Positions 8,101-15,252 of a stretch of 36,811 nucleotides of DNA are shown here, one piece after another. How positions within the stretch are numbered: position 1 is the first letter of the stretch; the number at the start of each line of letters is the position of its first letter. The stretch comes from an uncultured Lachnospiraceae bacterium (GTDB lineage: Bacteria; Bacillota; Clostridia; Lachnospirales; Lachnospiraceae): contig CAJUNR010000041.1 of NCBI GenBank assembly GCA_910587765.1, positions 1 to 36,811 of the forward strand, given 5' to 3'. The position numbers were made by a program, and so were the translations under genes. Below the pieces are notes generated by a model, which had not been told where the DNA came from, did no database searches, and saw only the letters and a program-made list of their open reading frames with translations.

Positions 8101-9324
8101 TTATTTCCTCATGATAACCGGTCTGCCCTTTCCTTCCACGGCTTCCCGCGTAACGGTACAGCCTTTGATACTGTCGTCCGACGGAATCGTAAACATCAGA
8201 TCCATCATGGTCTCCTCCATGATCGAACGAAGGCCTCTTGCGCCGGTCTTGCGGGAGATCGTCTTCTCCGCCACGGCTTCTACCGCGTCCTGGTCAAACT
8301 TCAGCTCCACACCGTCCAGATCAAACAGCTTCTGATACTGACGGACGATGGAGTTCTTCGGCTCTACCATAATCCGCACCATGTCGTCTCTCGTCAGCGG
8401 ATCCAGAGAAACCGCAATCGGAACACGTCCCATAAACTCCGGAATCATACCGAATTTGATAAAATCCTCCGGAAGCGCGTTGCGCAGAAGTTCGCCCACA
8501 TTCTCGCGTCTCCGGTCGCGGATATCCGCATTAAAACCGATCGAACCGCGGTCCATACGGGTCTCGATGATTTTGTCCAGCCCTTCGAACGCGCCGCCGC
8601 AGATAAACAGGATATTCGTCGTATCAATCTGAAGCAGCTCCTGATGGGGGTGCTTCCTCCCGCCCTGAGGCGGAACGGAGGCAATCGTACCCTCCACAAT
8701 CTTGAGCAGCGCCTGCTGCACGCCCTCGCCGGATACGTCCCTGGTGATGGACGGATTCTCGGACTTTCTGGTAACCTTATCTATTTCGTCAATATATATA
8801 ATGCCCTTCTGCGCGCGCTCGATGTCATAATCCGCCGCCTGAATAATCTTCAGCAGGATATTCTCCACGTCCTCGCCCACATAGCCGGCTTCCGTCAGCG
8901 TCGTGGCGTCCGCAATGGCAAAGGGCACGTTCAGGATCTTCGCCAGCGTCTGGGCGAGCAGAGTCTTGCCGGAACCTGTAGGGCCGAGCAGAAGAACATT
9001 GCTCTTCTGAAGCTCCACATCCAGATCCGGCTCCGCCAGAATCCTTTTGTAATGATTATAGACCGCAACGGACAGCGCTTTTTTTGCGTTCTCCTGTCCG
9101 ATTACGTAATCATCCAGAAAGTTCTTGATCTCTTCCGGTTTTAACAGGTTAATCTCGTCCTCCTCAAAAACCCCCTCGTCTTCCGACAGCTCTTCTTCTA
9201 TGATCTCCGAGCACAGCTCCACGCATGCATCGCAGATATAGACGCCGTTCGGACCTTTGAGCAGCTTTAAGACCTGACTCTCCGTCTTCCCGCAAAAAGA
9301 ACATCTGATTTCATTTCTTGCCAT
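8101..9324 (-). CDS. clpX: ATP-dependent Clp protease ATP-binding subunit ClpX
   Basis: A hexameric AAA+ unfoldase that feeds substrates to ClpP. The N-terminal zinc-binding domain has Cys 8, 11, 31 and 34. The AAA+ core has Walker A GPTGSGKT (114-121), pore loop GYVGED, Walker B GIIYIDEIDK, an arginine-finger region and sensor-2 GARGLRSI. The ClpP-binding loop lies in the segment before the PEFMGRVP motif and I did not resolve it. Full length at 407 aa. It lies 11 nt downstream of clpP and ends in an intrinsic terminator ahead of lon. The start is ATG with GGGAGAATTAC upstream. Confidence 0.98.
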   Translation of the reverse strand: MARNEIRCSFCGKTESQVLKLLKGPNGVYICDACVELCSEIIEEELSEDEGVFEEDEINLLKPEEIKNFLDDYVIGQENAKKALSVAVYNHYKRILAEPDLDVELQKSNVLLLGPTGSGKTLLAQTLAKILNVPFAIADATTLTEAGYVGEDVENILLKIIQAADYDIERAQKGIIYIDEIDKVTRKSENPSITRDVSGEGVQQALLKIVEGTIASVPPQGGRKHPHQELLQIDTTNILFICGGAFEGLDKIIETRMDRGSIGFNADIRDRRRENVGELLRNALPEDFIKFGMIPEFMGRVPIAVSLDPLTRDDMVRIMVEPKNSIVRQYQKLFDLDGVELKFDQDAVEAVAEKTISRKTGARGLRSIMEETMMDLMFTIPSDDSIKGCTVTREAVEGKGRPVIMRK

Positions 9325-9335
9325 GTAATTCTCCC

Positions 9336-9917
9336 TTAATGTCTCTCCATGATCTCGTCGATCAGCCCGTAGGCCTTCGCCTCATCCGCAGACATGTAAT
9401 TATCCCGTTCCGTATCTCTCTCTATCACTTCCAGAGGCTGACCCGTACGTTCCGCCAGGATGGCGTTTAACTTTTCCCGGGTGCGCAGGATATGTTTGGC
9501 GGCAATCTCGATCTCCGTCGCCTGCCCTTTGGCCCCTCCCAGAGGCTGATGAATCATGATCTCCGAATTGGGCAGCGCAAACCGCTTGCCTTTGGCCCCT
9601 CCGGCGAGAAGGAACGCGCCCATGCTCGCCGCCATACCGATGCAGATCGTCGATACATCGCACTTAATATAGTTCATCGTATCATAAATCGCCATTCCGG
9701 CCGTCACGGAACCGCCGGGACTGTTGATGTACAGATTAATATCCTTTCCGGGATCCTCAGACTCCAGAAACAGAAGCTGAGCCACCACAAGGCTGGCGGT
9801 CGTCTCGTTCACCTCTTCGCCGAGGAAGATGATCCGCTCCTTCAGCAGCCTGGAATAGATATCGTAGCTTCTCTCCCCTCTGCTGGTCTGTTCAATGACG
9901 TAAGGTACTAGTGCCAT
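9336..9917 (-). CDS. clpP: ATP-dependent Clp protease proteolytic subunit ClpP
   Basis: A 193-residue serine peptidase that forms the double-heptamer chamber used by ClpX and other Clp ATPases. The catalytic triad is intact and at the standard numbering: Ser 98 (GMAASMG), His 123 (MIHQPLGG) and Asp 172 (ERDTERDNY). The oxyanion segment NSPGGSV and handle helix are present. AGGAGG lies 7 nt before the ATG. The gap to tig contains GC-rich hairpins, so clpP may have its own transcript or be partly insulated from tig. Confidence 0.98.
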   Translation of the reverse strand: MALVPYVIEQTSRGERSYDIYSRLLKERIIFLGEEVNETTASLVVAQLLFLESEDPGKDINLYINSPGGSVTAGMAIYDTMNYIKCDVSTICIGMAASMGAFLLAGGAKGKRFALPNSEIMIHQPLGGAKGQATEIEIAAKHILRTREKLNAILAERTGQPLEVIERDTERDNYMSADEAKAYGLIDEIMERH

Positions 9918-9973
9918 GTGTTTGTCCTCCTATAATTGAAACTTTGCCGTCCGGAAACTCTGCATCCTCCGCT

Positions 9974-10000
9974 GACAAAGGGCACAGCCTCGCCGTGCCC
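9974..10000 (-). terminator. Hairpin between tig and clpP
   Basis: On the minus strand GGGCAC and GTGCCC form a 6-bp stem around a 9-nt GC-rich loop, followed by CTTTGTC. The T-tract is weak, so termination would be partial. A second GC-rich inverted pair (CCCCG/CGGGG near 10008-10018) lies just upstream. Both sit in the 153-nt tig-clpP gap. Confidence 0.35.
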
Positions 10001-10070
10001 CTCCCGCCCCGACGGGGCCTTTCATCCCGCAAAGCTTCCCTGCCGGAAGCTTCCGGAAAGTTTCTCCAGC

Positions 10071-11357
10071 CTATGCCTCGACTGCCGCGTCTCTCACCAG
10101 ATCGACAGCCTTGCGGATCGCAAGATCCTTCTTCATTTCTTCCAACTGATAGTCGCCGAAGAGCTCTTTCACTTTCTCCGCTTCCATCTTATACATGTCC
10201 GCCATTTTCTGCATCTCTGCATCAATGTCTTCCTGCGTCGCTTCCAGATTCTCCGCCTTCGCGACAGCCTCAAGCACCAGCCTGCTCTTGATATTCTGCA
10301 GAGCTCTCGGCTGTAACTGCGCCCGGTACTGCTCCTCGGTCATACCGCTGAACTGGAAGTACTGCTCAAGAGAAAGTCCCTGCATCTGCATCCGCTGTGC
10401 GAAATCATCCATGAGCTGCTCGGTCTGAAATTCCACCATCGCATCCGGAATCTCCATCTGCGCGCCCTCGACGATTTTCTCGATGACCGCATCCTCTTTG
10501 AGCCGTTTCGCTTCCTCTTCCTTCTCTTTCAGAAGCCGCTCCCGGATATCCGCCTTATATTCCTCCAGAGTGTCAAACTCCGATACCTCCTGGGCAAATT
10601 CATCGTCCACTTCCGGAAGCTCTTTGACGCGGATATGATTGACGCGGCATTTGAACAGCGCCGCTTTGCCTGCGAGGTCTTTCGCATGATACTCCTCCGG
10701 GAAGGTCACATTCACTTCCAGATCCGTATCCGCCTGCGCGCCGATCAACTGCTCCTCAAAGCCCGGGATAAACGCACCGGAACCGATGGTCAGCTCATAG
10801 TTCTCGCCCTTGCCGCCTTCAAACGGAACTCCGTCCACAAAGCCTTCAAAATCCAGGCTGACGATGTCCCCGTCCGCAACCGGGCGGTCCTCCACCGTGA
10901 TCGTTCTGGCGTTTGATTCCCGCTCCTTCAAAAGCTCCGCTTCCACCGCCTCATCGGCCACCTCGACCGGAACCTTCTCCACCTGAACGCCTTTGTATTC
11001 GCCGAGCGTAACCTCCGGCTTCAGAGCCACTTCCGCGTTGAAGATGAACGGCTTGCCGCTCTCCATCTGTACAATGTCGATCTTCGGACGGGAAACGATC
11101 TCCTCTCCGCACTCGTCCACCGCGTCGCCGTACGCTTTCGGCAGCATTTCGTCGATGGCATCATTATAGAAGACTTCCTTTCCGTACATCTTCTCAATCA
11201 ACTGACGGGGCGCTTTTCCCTTGCGGAATCCATGTATATTGATATTCCTTCTCATTTTCTGATATGCGGTCTGAATCGCTTTTTCTACATCTCCGGCAGG
11301 CACTTCGACAATCAGCCTGGCCATGTTTCTTTCCAGTTTTTCTACCTGTACGCTCAT
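10071..11357 (-). CDS. tig: Trigger factor (ribosome-associated chaperone)
   Basis: A 428-residue chaperone and peptidyl-prolyl isomerase that binds the ribosome exit tunnel. The N-terminal domain carries the ribosome-docking signature GFRKGKAP (43-50). A FKBP-type PPIase domain follows (about 155-240, with DIVSLDFEGFVDGVPFEGG), then the long helical C-terminal domain. Length is normal. AGGAGG is present but 14 nt from the ATG, farther than usual; MSVQVEKLERN is nevertheless the family N-terminus. It heads the tig-clpP-clpX-lon order typical of Clostridia. Confidence 0.97.
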   Translation of the reverse strand: MSVQVEKLERNMARLIVEVPAGDVEKAIQTAYQKMRRNINIHGFRKGKAPRQLIEKMYGKEVFYNDAIDEMLPKAYGDAVDECGEEIVSRPKIDIVQMESGKPFIFNAEVALKPEVTLGEYKGVQVEKVPVEVADEAVEAELLKERESNARTITVEDRPVADGDIVSLDFEGFVDGVPFEGGKGENYELTIGSGAFIPGFEEQLIGAQADTDLEVNVTFPEEYHAKDLAGKAALFKCRVNHIRVKELPEVDDEFAQEVSEFDTLEEYKADIRERLLKEKEEEAKRLKEDAVIEKIVEGAQMEIPDAMVEFQTEQLMDDFAQRMQMQGLSLEQYFQFSGMTEEQYRAQLQPRALQNIKSRLVLEAVAKAENLEATQEDIDAEMQKMADMYKMEAEKVKELFGDYQLEEMKKDLAIRKAVDLVRDAAVEA

Positions 11358-11438
11358 GATTTTGAATGAATCCTCCTTGTATTTCTATCACATTATTCCC
11401 TGTTTTACATACTCATAGACATTTTAAGAGTATATCAC

Positions 11439-11473
11439 AAAAAAATGAGGCTGTCTAGCCCGACAGCCCCATT
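11439..11473 (-). terminator. Terminator after the spore protein gene
   Basis: On the minus strand GGCTGTC and GACAGCC, extended by AATG/CATT, form a stem of about 11 bp with a 6-nt loop, followed by seven T (plus-strand 11439-11445). It lies 30 nt past the spore protein stop and separates it from tig. Confidence 0.85.
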
Positions 11474-11502
11474 GTTTCTGTTATTTTTTTGATTTTTCGT
11501 CC

Positions 11503-11724
11503 TTACTGGCCGGAAGACATCTGCTGTTCCTGCTTCATGATCATTTTCTTGACCATTTCGCCGCCGATGGAACCTGCCTGTCTGCTGGTCAGATCGCCGT
11601 TATAACCGTCCTTCAGCGGAACGCCAAGTTCGCTGGCAACTTCCTCTTTGAAACGGTTCATAGCTGATTTCGCTTCCGGCACCGCCATGCTGTTGGTTCC
11701 GGACGTGCTGTTCTGATTTGTCAT
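11503..11724 (-). CDS. Alpha/beta-type small acid-soluble spore protein (SASP)
   Basis: A 73-residue DNA-binding protein that coats and protects the spore chromosome and is degraded at germination. The family hallmarks are present: the MNRFKEEVASELG segment, in which EVASE corresponds to the germination-protease recognition site, and the C-terminal conserved block YNGDLTSRQAGSIGGEMVKKMI. The start is ATG 11724, preceded by GGAGGTGA at 6 nt; a longer frame reaching 11793 lacks a ribosome site. A sigma-G-like promoter lies just upstream and an intrinsic terminator downstream, so it is a single-gene unit expressed in the forespore. It is strong evidence that the organism sporulates. Confidence 0.95.
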   Translation of the reverse strand: MTNQNSTSGTNSMAVPEAKSAMNRFKEEVASELGVPLKDGYNGDLTSRQAGSIGGEMVKKMIMKQEQQMSSGQ

Positions 11725-11744
11725 GTTAATCACCTCCATGCCCA

Positions 11745-11773
11745 TAGTATCCGCCAAAACGGAACCGGCATAC
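11745..11773 (-). promoter_or_regulatory. Sigma-G-like promoter of the SASP gene
   Basis: On the minus strand GTATG (11769-11773) is 17 bp from GATACTA (11745-11751). These match the forespore sigma-G consensus (GHATR, then CATNHTA) except for the first base of the -10. Position fits a leader of about 20 nt before the SASP start. Confidence 0.6.
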
Positions 11774-11785
11774 TGGAAGTTTCTG

Positions 11786-12340
11786 TCATGCATGGCCGTA
11801 CAGAATGCCCTTTTTGATCTCCTCCGCCTTCTCTCCCGACACGAGCTGTTCGGTCAGCGCCAGCGCGAAGGAAATCGCGGTTCCCATCCCGCGGCTGGTC
11901 GTGACGTTTCCGTCGACCGCAACTTTGTCGTACACGACTTCGGCCCCCGCAAGGCGGTCTTCAAAGCCCGGATAACAGGCGGCCTTCTTTCCTTTCAGAA
12001 GACCGAGATCTCCGAGCACGCTCGGCGCCGCGCAGATCGCCGCCACCTTCTTTCCCTCCCCGCAGAACCGGACCAGAAGATCGGTAAGCGGTCTGCAGGC
12101 GCCCAGATGAGTGGTCCCCGGCATCCCGCCCGGCAGCACCAGAAGTTCCGTATCCGCAAAATCCGCGTCCTTCATACAGATATCCGCCTCGACAGGGATT
12201 CTGTGGCTCCCGGTCACCGTCCGCGACTCACTGATGGACACCGTCTGTGTCTCCACCCCCGCCCGGCGCAGGATATCCACCACGGTCAGCCCCTCAATCT
12301 CCTCAAATCCATCCGCCAGAAATACGCATACTCTGCTCAT
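11786..12340 (-). CDS. DJ-1/PfpI family protein
   Basis: A 184-residue cytoplasmic protein of the DJ-1 superfamily (TIGR01383 type). The nucleophile-elbow cysteine is Cys 103 in AAICAAPSVLG, and the conserved acidic residue is in ADGFEEIE (residues 13-15). Members act as chaperones, glyoxalase/deglycase-like enzymes or stress proteins; the exact role is not fixed by sequence. The start MSRVCVFLADGFEE at 12340 has AAGGAG 12 nt upstream. It is transcribed away from the CYTH gene, and a large palindromic repeat fills the space between them. Confidence 0.9.
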   Translation of the reverse strand: MSRVCVFLADGFEEIEGLTVVDILRRAGVETQTVSISESRTVTGSHRIPVEADICMKDADFADTELLVLPGGMPGTTHLGACRPLTDLLVRFCGEGKKVAAICAAPSVLGDLGLLKGKKAACYPGFEDRLAGAEVVYDKVAVDGNVTTSRGMGTAISFALALTEQLVSGEKAEEIKKGILYGHA

Positions 12341-12389
12341 ACTGCATTCACACTCCTTCTCTGTTTTTTCCATCATACCATCTTTCCGG

Positions 12390-12404
12390 CAAATATGCTA
12401 TACT
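12390..12404 (+). promoter_or_regulatory. Extended -10 promoter reading toward the CYTH gene
   Basis: The plus strand has TATGCTATACT, an extended -10 (TGC-TATACT) with no convincing -35. A transcript from here would carry the whole 140-nt palindrome as its 5' leader before the CYTH start at 12631. Confidence 0.35.
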
Positions 12405-12445
12405 GACTCTGTAAATGTACTTTTCAAAATGTGCGCTTATTCTCA

Positions 12446-12613
12446 GCCCGATGCGGACAGATCTTCCTGGAAGACCCATTGAAGGGCGCCGGTCCTTAGG
12501 CGCGGTCTTTTCGCGCCTTAGTACCGCTGCGTCCCTTCATTAAAGCGCGAGCGGGGTCTGAAAGGATGATCTGTCCGCATCGGGCGTCCGGCGGCATAAG
12601 TGCAAAAAGTAAC
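12446..12613. repeat. Large palindromic intergenic repeat, copy 1
   Basis: An 18-bp perfect inverted repeat, GCCCGATGCGGACAGATC (12446-12463) and its complement (12568-12585), encloses about 104 nt. Further nested pairing lies inside: GACCC/GGGTC, TGAAGGG/CCCTTCA and GGCGCG/CGCGCC. A tail GTGCAAAAAGTAAC (12600-12613) follows. Parts recur at 15196-15230 and 17746-17782. No ORF fits inside, so it is either a dispersed palindromic element or a structured RNA. The remainder of the 12341-12630 gap has only the promoter elements noted separately. Confidence 0.75.
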
Positions 12614-12630
12614 CAGAATGGAGTCTTATC

Positions 12631-13080
12631 ATGAAAAATTACGAAATCGAACGCAAATACCTCATAAAAACACTTCCGGAAGATCTGGAGTCTTATCCTT
12701 ACCACGACATCGAACAGGGCTACCTGTGCACCGACCCGGTCGTCCGCATCCGCCGTCAGGATGACGAATATATTCTGACCTACAAATCAAAAGGTCTGAT
12801 GGTGCGGGAGGAATACAACCTTGCGCTGACCAGAGAAGCCTATCTGCATCTTCGCCGGAAGATCGACGGACATCTGATCAGCAAACGCCGTTACCTGATT
12901 CCCTATGGTCCGCATACCATCGAACTGGACCGTTTTTTCAGCCCGCGGGAAGGACTGCTTCTCGCGGAGGTAGAGTTTCAAAGTGAAGAGGACGCGCTCA
13001 CCTTCCGGGCGCCCGACTGGTTCGCGGAAGACGTGACTGCTTCCTCCATGTACCACAACAGCACTCTAAGTCATTCCTGA
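12631..13080 (+). CDS. CYTH domain protein (triphosphate tunnel metalloenzyme)
   Basis: A 149-residue single-domain CYTH protein. The diagnostic ExExK motif is EIERK (Glu 5, Glu 7, Lys 9), followed by basic residues VVRIRR and TYKSKG that line the triphosphate tunnel, and acidic ELD and AEVEF strands. Family members hydrolyse inorganic triphosphate or thiamine triphosphate, or make cAMP; the short single-domain bacterial type usually acts as a triphosphatase, which is the best inference here. A GGAG site lies 7 nt before the ATG. The gene has a long leader containing the palindromic repeat and overlaps a small minus-strand ORF at its 3' end. Confidence 0.88.
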   Translation: MKNYEIERKYLIKTLPEDLESYPYHDIEQGYLCTDPVVRIRRQDDEYILTYKSKGLMVREEYNLALTREAYLHLRRKIDGHLISKRRYLIPYGPHTIELDRFFSPREGLLLAEVEFQSEEDALTFRAPDWFAEDVTASSMYHNSTLSHS

Positions 13081-13215
13081 CCGTCTCTTGATTTCCTCGA
13101 GCATCTCTTCCTGCGTCATCGCGTCCTCCGGCTTGCGTACGCGCAGGAAGAAGAGCCGGAAAAGCCTCATCTGTATCCGGAACGCGATATACAATTTTCT
13201 TAATCCCTTCTTCAT
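13066..13215 (-). CDS. Small basic protein of 49 residues (unknown)
   Basis: A short ORF beginning MKKGLRKLYIAFRIQMRLF and ending EEMLEEIKRRSGMT. The ATG at 13213-13215 is preceded by GGGAGGGAACCAGAAG, a good ribosome site. The N-terminal 28 residues form a strongly basic amphipathic helix (Lys/Arg mixed with Leu, Phe, Ile); the C-terminal part is an acidic helix. It converges on the CYTH gene and overlaps its last 15 nt. I do not recognise a family. Codon usage and ribosome site support it being real; no expression evidence is visible. Confidence 0.55.
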   Translation of the reverse strand: MKKGLRKLYIAFRIQMRLFRLFFLRVRKPEDAMTQEEMLEEIKRRSGMT

Positions 13216-13323
13216 CTTCTGGTTCCCTCCCATTTATATTTTACCTTATAAGAATACATAAAATCAACGATTATTTCTTATATTTTATACTAATAGTTCT
13301 GAAATTCTCTGTTTTGTTGCATT

Positions 13324-13354
13324 TTAACAAGAAGAATACGTTCCTTGTTATAAT
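13324..13354 (+). promoter_or_regulatory. Promoter of the XRE gene at 13377
   Basis: TTAACA (13324-13329) and TATAAT (13349-13354) are separated by 19 bp, with a TTGTTA extension just before the -10. The leader to the ATG is about 16 nt. Confidence 0.5.
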
Positions 13355-13376
13355 ATTTCCGAAAAAGAGGTGTATT

Positions 13377-13712
13377 ATGACCGGTAACAAAATTGGAAAG
13401 ACGTTAAAACAGTTGCGCAACTACCGCGGAATGACTCAGGAAGCGATCAGCAAAGAACTGAATATATCCCGGCAGACCTATTCTTATTATGAGACCGGGC
13501 AACGGATTCCCGATCTGGAAATGGCCTGCCGACTTGCAAATTTTCATAATATCACGCTGGATCAACTCGTCCTTACAGGACTTCGCCCGACAGGCGTTGA
13601 TCCTTTTGCCTCTCTTCCCGACGGATACCGCCAGCTTCTCCAGGCCTACCACAAACTGCCCATGGAAAAGCAGCAGCATCTGATGTCTTATCTGGAATTT
13701 TTAAGCAGCTGA
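13377..13712 (+). CDS. XRE-family helix-turn-helix regulator
   Basis: A 111-residue DNA-binding protein. The N-terminal HTH_3 domain (about 5-62) has IGKTLKQLRNYRGMTQEAIS followed by the recognition helix NISRQTYSYYETGQRIPD. The C-terminal 45 residues are helical (a YHKLPMEKQQHLMSYLEFL helix), probably for dimerisation. The ATG at 13377 has AGAGGTG upstream; the longer frame to 13314 overlaps the promoter. It is a single-gene unit with its own promoter and terminators. Targets are unknown. Confidence 0.88.
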   Translation: MTGNKIGKTLKQLRNYRGMTQEAISKELNISRQTYSYYETGQRIPDLEMACRLANFHNITLDQLVLTGLRPTGVDPFASLPDGYRQLLQAYHKLPMEKQQHLMSYLEFLSS

Positions 13713-13744
13713 CAGAACTTCTGCCGGCTGCTTTTCTATACGCA

Positions 13745-13785
13745 GAGGTGCGTAAGGAAATTTGCTGCTTTGCATCACGCACCTC
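13745..13785. repeat. Inverted repeat after the XRE gene
   Basis: GAGGTGCGT (13745-13753) and ACGCACCTC (13777-13785) form a perfect 9-bp stem with a 23-nt loop. It lies 33 nt past the XRE stop and before the stronger terminator at 13793. It may act as a 3' stabilising hairpin. Confidence 0.5.
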
Positions 13786-13792
13786 GCGCGGC

Positions 13793-13835
13793 GGGCAGCG
13801 GAAAAGATTTTCCGCTGCCCGTCTCTGTTTTTACT
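13793..13835 (+). terminator. Strong hairpin terminator between XRE and pyrC
   Basis: GGGCAGCGGAAAA (13793-13805) and TTTTCCGCTGCCC (13808-13820) are a perfect 13-bp inverted repeat; the innermost bases must open to form the loop. GTCTCTGTTTTT follows on the plus strand. It sits between the convergent XRE gene and pyrC and may block read-through in both directions. Confidence 0.75.
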
Positions 13836-15096
13836 GATTTTGATAGACGATTTTCCCCGCACAGACCGTATAGTATACTTTTCCGGGAAGCTCCCAGCCA
13901 AAAAACGGGCTGTTTGACGCTTTGGAGACAAAATGATCCACCTTCCAGCGTTCCTTCTCCGAAAAGACGACCAGGTCGGCCGGCGCGTCCGGCGCTACGC
14001 TCCCGGGAATCATCCTGTAAAAGCGGGCGGGATTTCTGCTCATCAGCGCCATCAGTTCCAGAAGGGTCAGATGTCCGGGTTCCACCAGAGAAAGGAGGCC
14101 AAGGCCCAGAGACGTCTCAAGACCGATGATCCCGCTGGGCGCTTTCTCCAGCGGGAGCGCCTTTTCTTCCCCGCTGTGAGGCGCGTGGTCCGTCACAATC
14201 ATGTCGATGGTCCCGTCTCTCAGCCCTTCTATAATCGCCTGCCGGTCCTCCTCCGTGCGCACCGGCGGATTCATCCGGGCATTCGTTCCGTATTTCAGAA
14301 CTGCGTCCTCCGTGAGTGTAAAATGATGAGGCGTCGCCTCCGCATGGATATCCGCTCCCAGTTTTTTCGCCAGACGCACCAGCTCCACGGAATTTTTTGA
14401 ACTGATATGCTGGATGCAGACCGAAGCTCCCGTATGCAGCGCCAGCATACAGTCCCTCGCCGCCATCACGTCCTCCGATACGCGGGGAGCGCCGCCATAT
14501 CCCAGTTGTTCCGATACCCGTCCCTGGTGCACGCCGGGGGCGCCGATCAGATACGGCGCTTCTTCGTGGAGGCTGATGGGAAGCCCCAGTTCCCTGGCCT
14601 TCCGCATAGCCTCTTCCAGAAGCTTCCCGTCCGTCAGCGGAATGCCGTCATCCGTAAACCCCGCCGCCCCGGCGTCCGAGAGCGCTTCCATGTCCGTCAG
14701 CGCTTCCCCTTTCATCCCTCTGGTGACCGCCGCCGCCTGAAGAACGTGGATCGCGGCGCTCTCCCCCCGCTCCTGCACATACGCAAGCGTCTCCGGATTA
14801 TCCACAACCGGCTTCGTGTTGGCCATGCAGATCACCGTTGTAAAGCCGCCTTTCGCCGCCGCCCGCGCGCCGGTGAAGATGTCTTCCTTCCAGGTAAGAC
14901 CCGGATCCCGAAAATGCACATGGGCGTCCACAAGTCCCGGCGCCACCACCAGACCGGAAGCGTCTATCACCTGCGCACCCGGAGCCGACAGCCCCTGCCC
15001 TGTCTGCGCAATCACCGACCCGTCCGTAAGAACATCCATCACCCGATCCGTTCCGATTACCGGGTCCACCACCCTGCCGTTCTTTATCAGTATCAT
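13831..15096 (-). CDS. pyrC: Dihydroorotase (class I)
   Basis: A cytoplasmic zinc enzyme that cyclises carbamoyl-aspartate to dihydroorotate, third step of UMP synthesis. The 421-residue protein has the metal-binding HVHFRDPG (His 59, His 61), NTKPVVDNPE, QHISSK, HAEATPHHFTL and the catalytic TDHAPH near residue 303, all in the class I order. The start is ATG 15096 with AAGGAG 6 nt upstream; the frame stays open to 15243 but that part is leader. Other pyr genes are absent nearby. It lies behind an ABC transporter operon but has a promoter of its own with a striking inverted repeat. Confidence 0.96.
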   Translation of the reverse strand: MILIKNGRVVDPVIGTDRVMDVLTDGSVIAQTGQGLSAPGAQVIDASGLVVAPGLVDAHVHFRDPGLTWKEDIFTGARAAAKGGFTTVICMANTKPVVDNPETLAYVQERGESAAIHVLQAAAVTRGMKGEALTDMEALSDAGAAGFTDDGIPLTDGKLLEEAMRKARELGLPISLHEEAPYLIGAPGVHQGRVSEQLGYGGAPRVSEDVMAARDCMLALHTGASVCIQHISSKNSVELVRLAKKLGADIHAEATPHHFTLTEDAVLKYGTNARMNPPVRTEEDRQAIIEGLRDGTIDMIVTDHAPHSGEEKALPLEKAPSGIIGLETSLGLGLLSLVEPGHLTLLELMALMSRNPARFYRMIPGSVAPDAPADLVVFSEKERWKVDHFVSKASNSPFFGWELPGKVYYTVCAGKIVYQNQ

Positions 15097-15112
15097 ATGC
15101 CGCTCCTTCCCG

Positions 15113-15170
15113 GAAGCCAGGCTTCCGGCTTCCATATCCATATCATATACGGAAGCCGGACAGGATGCAA
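15113..15170 (-). promoter_or_regulatory. pyrC promoter with operator-like inverted repeat
   Basis: On the minus strand TTGCAT (15165-15170) is 17 bp from TATGAT (15142-15147). The perfect inverted repeat TCCGGCTTCC (15124-15133) / GGAAGCCGGA (15151-15160) flanks the -10 box. The predicted transcript starts near the downstream arm and can fold CCGGAAGCC against GGCTTCCGG immediately before the AAGGAG ribosome site. This looks like an operator, an RNA control element, or both. Confidence 0.55.
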
Positions 15171-15195
15171 GCAGACTTTTCGCACAAACCGACGC

Positions 15196-15230
15196 GCGGA
15201 CAGTCCTTCCTGAAAATCCATTGAAGGGCG
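15196..15230. repeat. Palindromic repeat fragment, copy 2
   Basis: Thirty-five bases closely match 12453-12488 of copy 1: GCGGACAG, then CTTCCTG, then CCATTGAAGGGCG, with about five differences. The long 3' arm seen in copy 1 is absent. It lies upstream of pyrC and just downstream of the ABC permease gene. Confidence 0.6.
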
Positions 15231-15252
15231 TGCATCCCGACATCAGGCCGGC

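Noticed and set aside
12446..12585. Large palindrome as a simple rho-independent terminator
   Set aside because: There is no T-run on either side, and its size and nested stems, plus related sequences elsewhere, fit a repeat element better.
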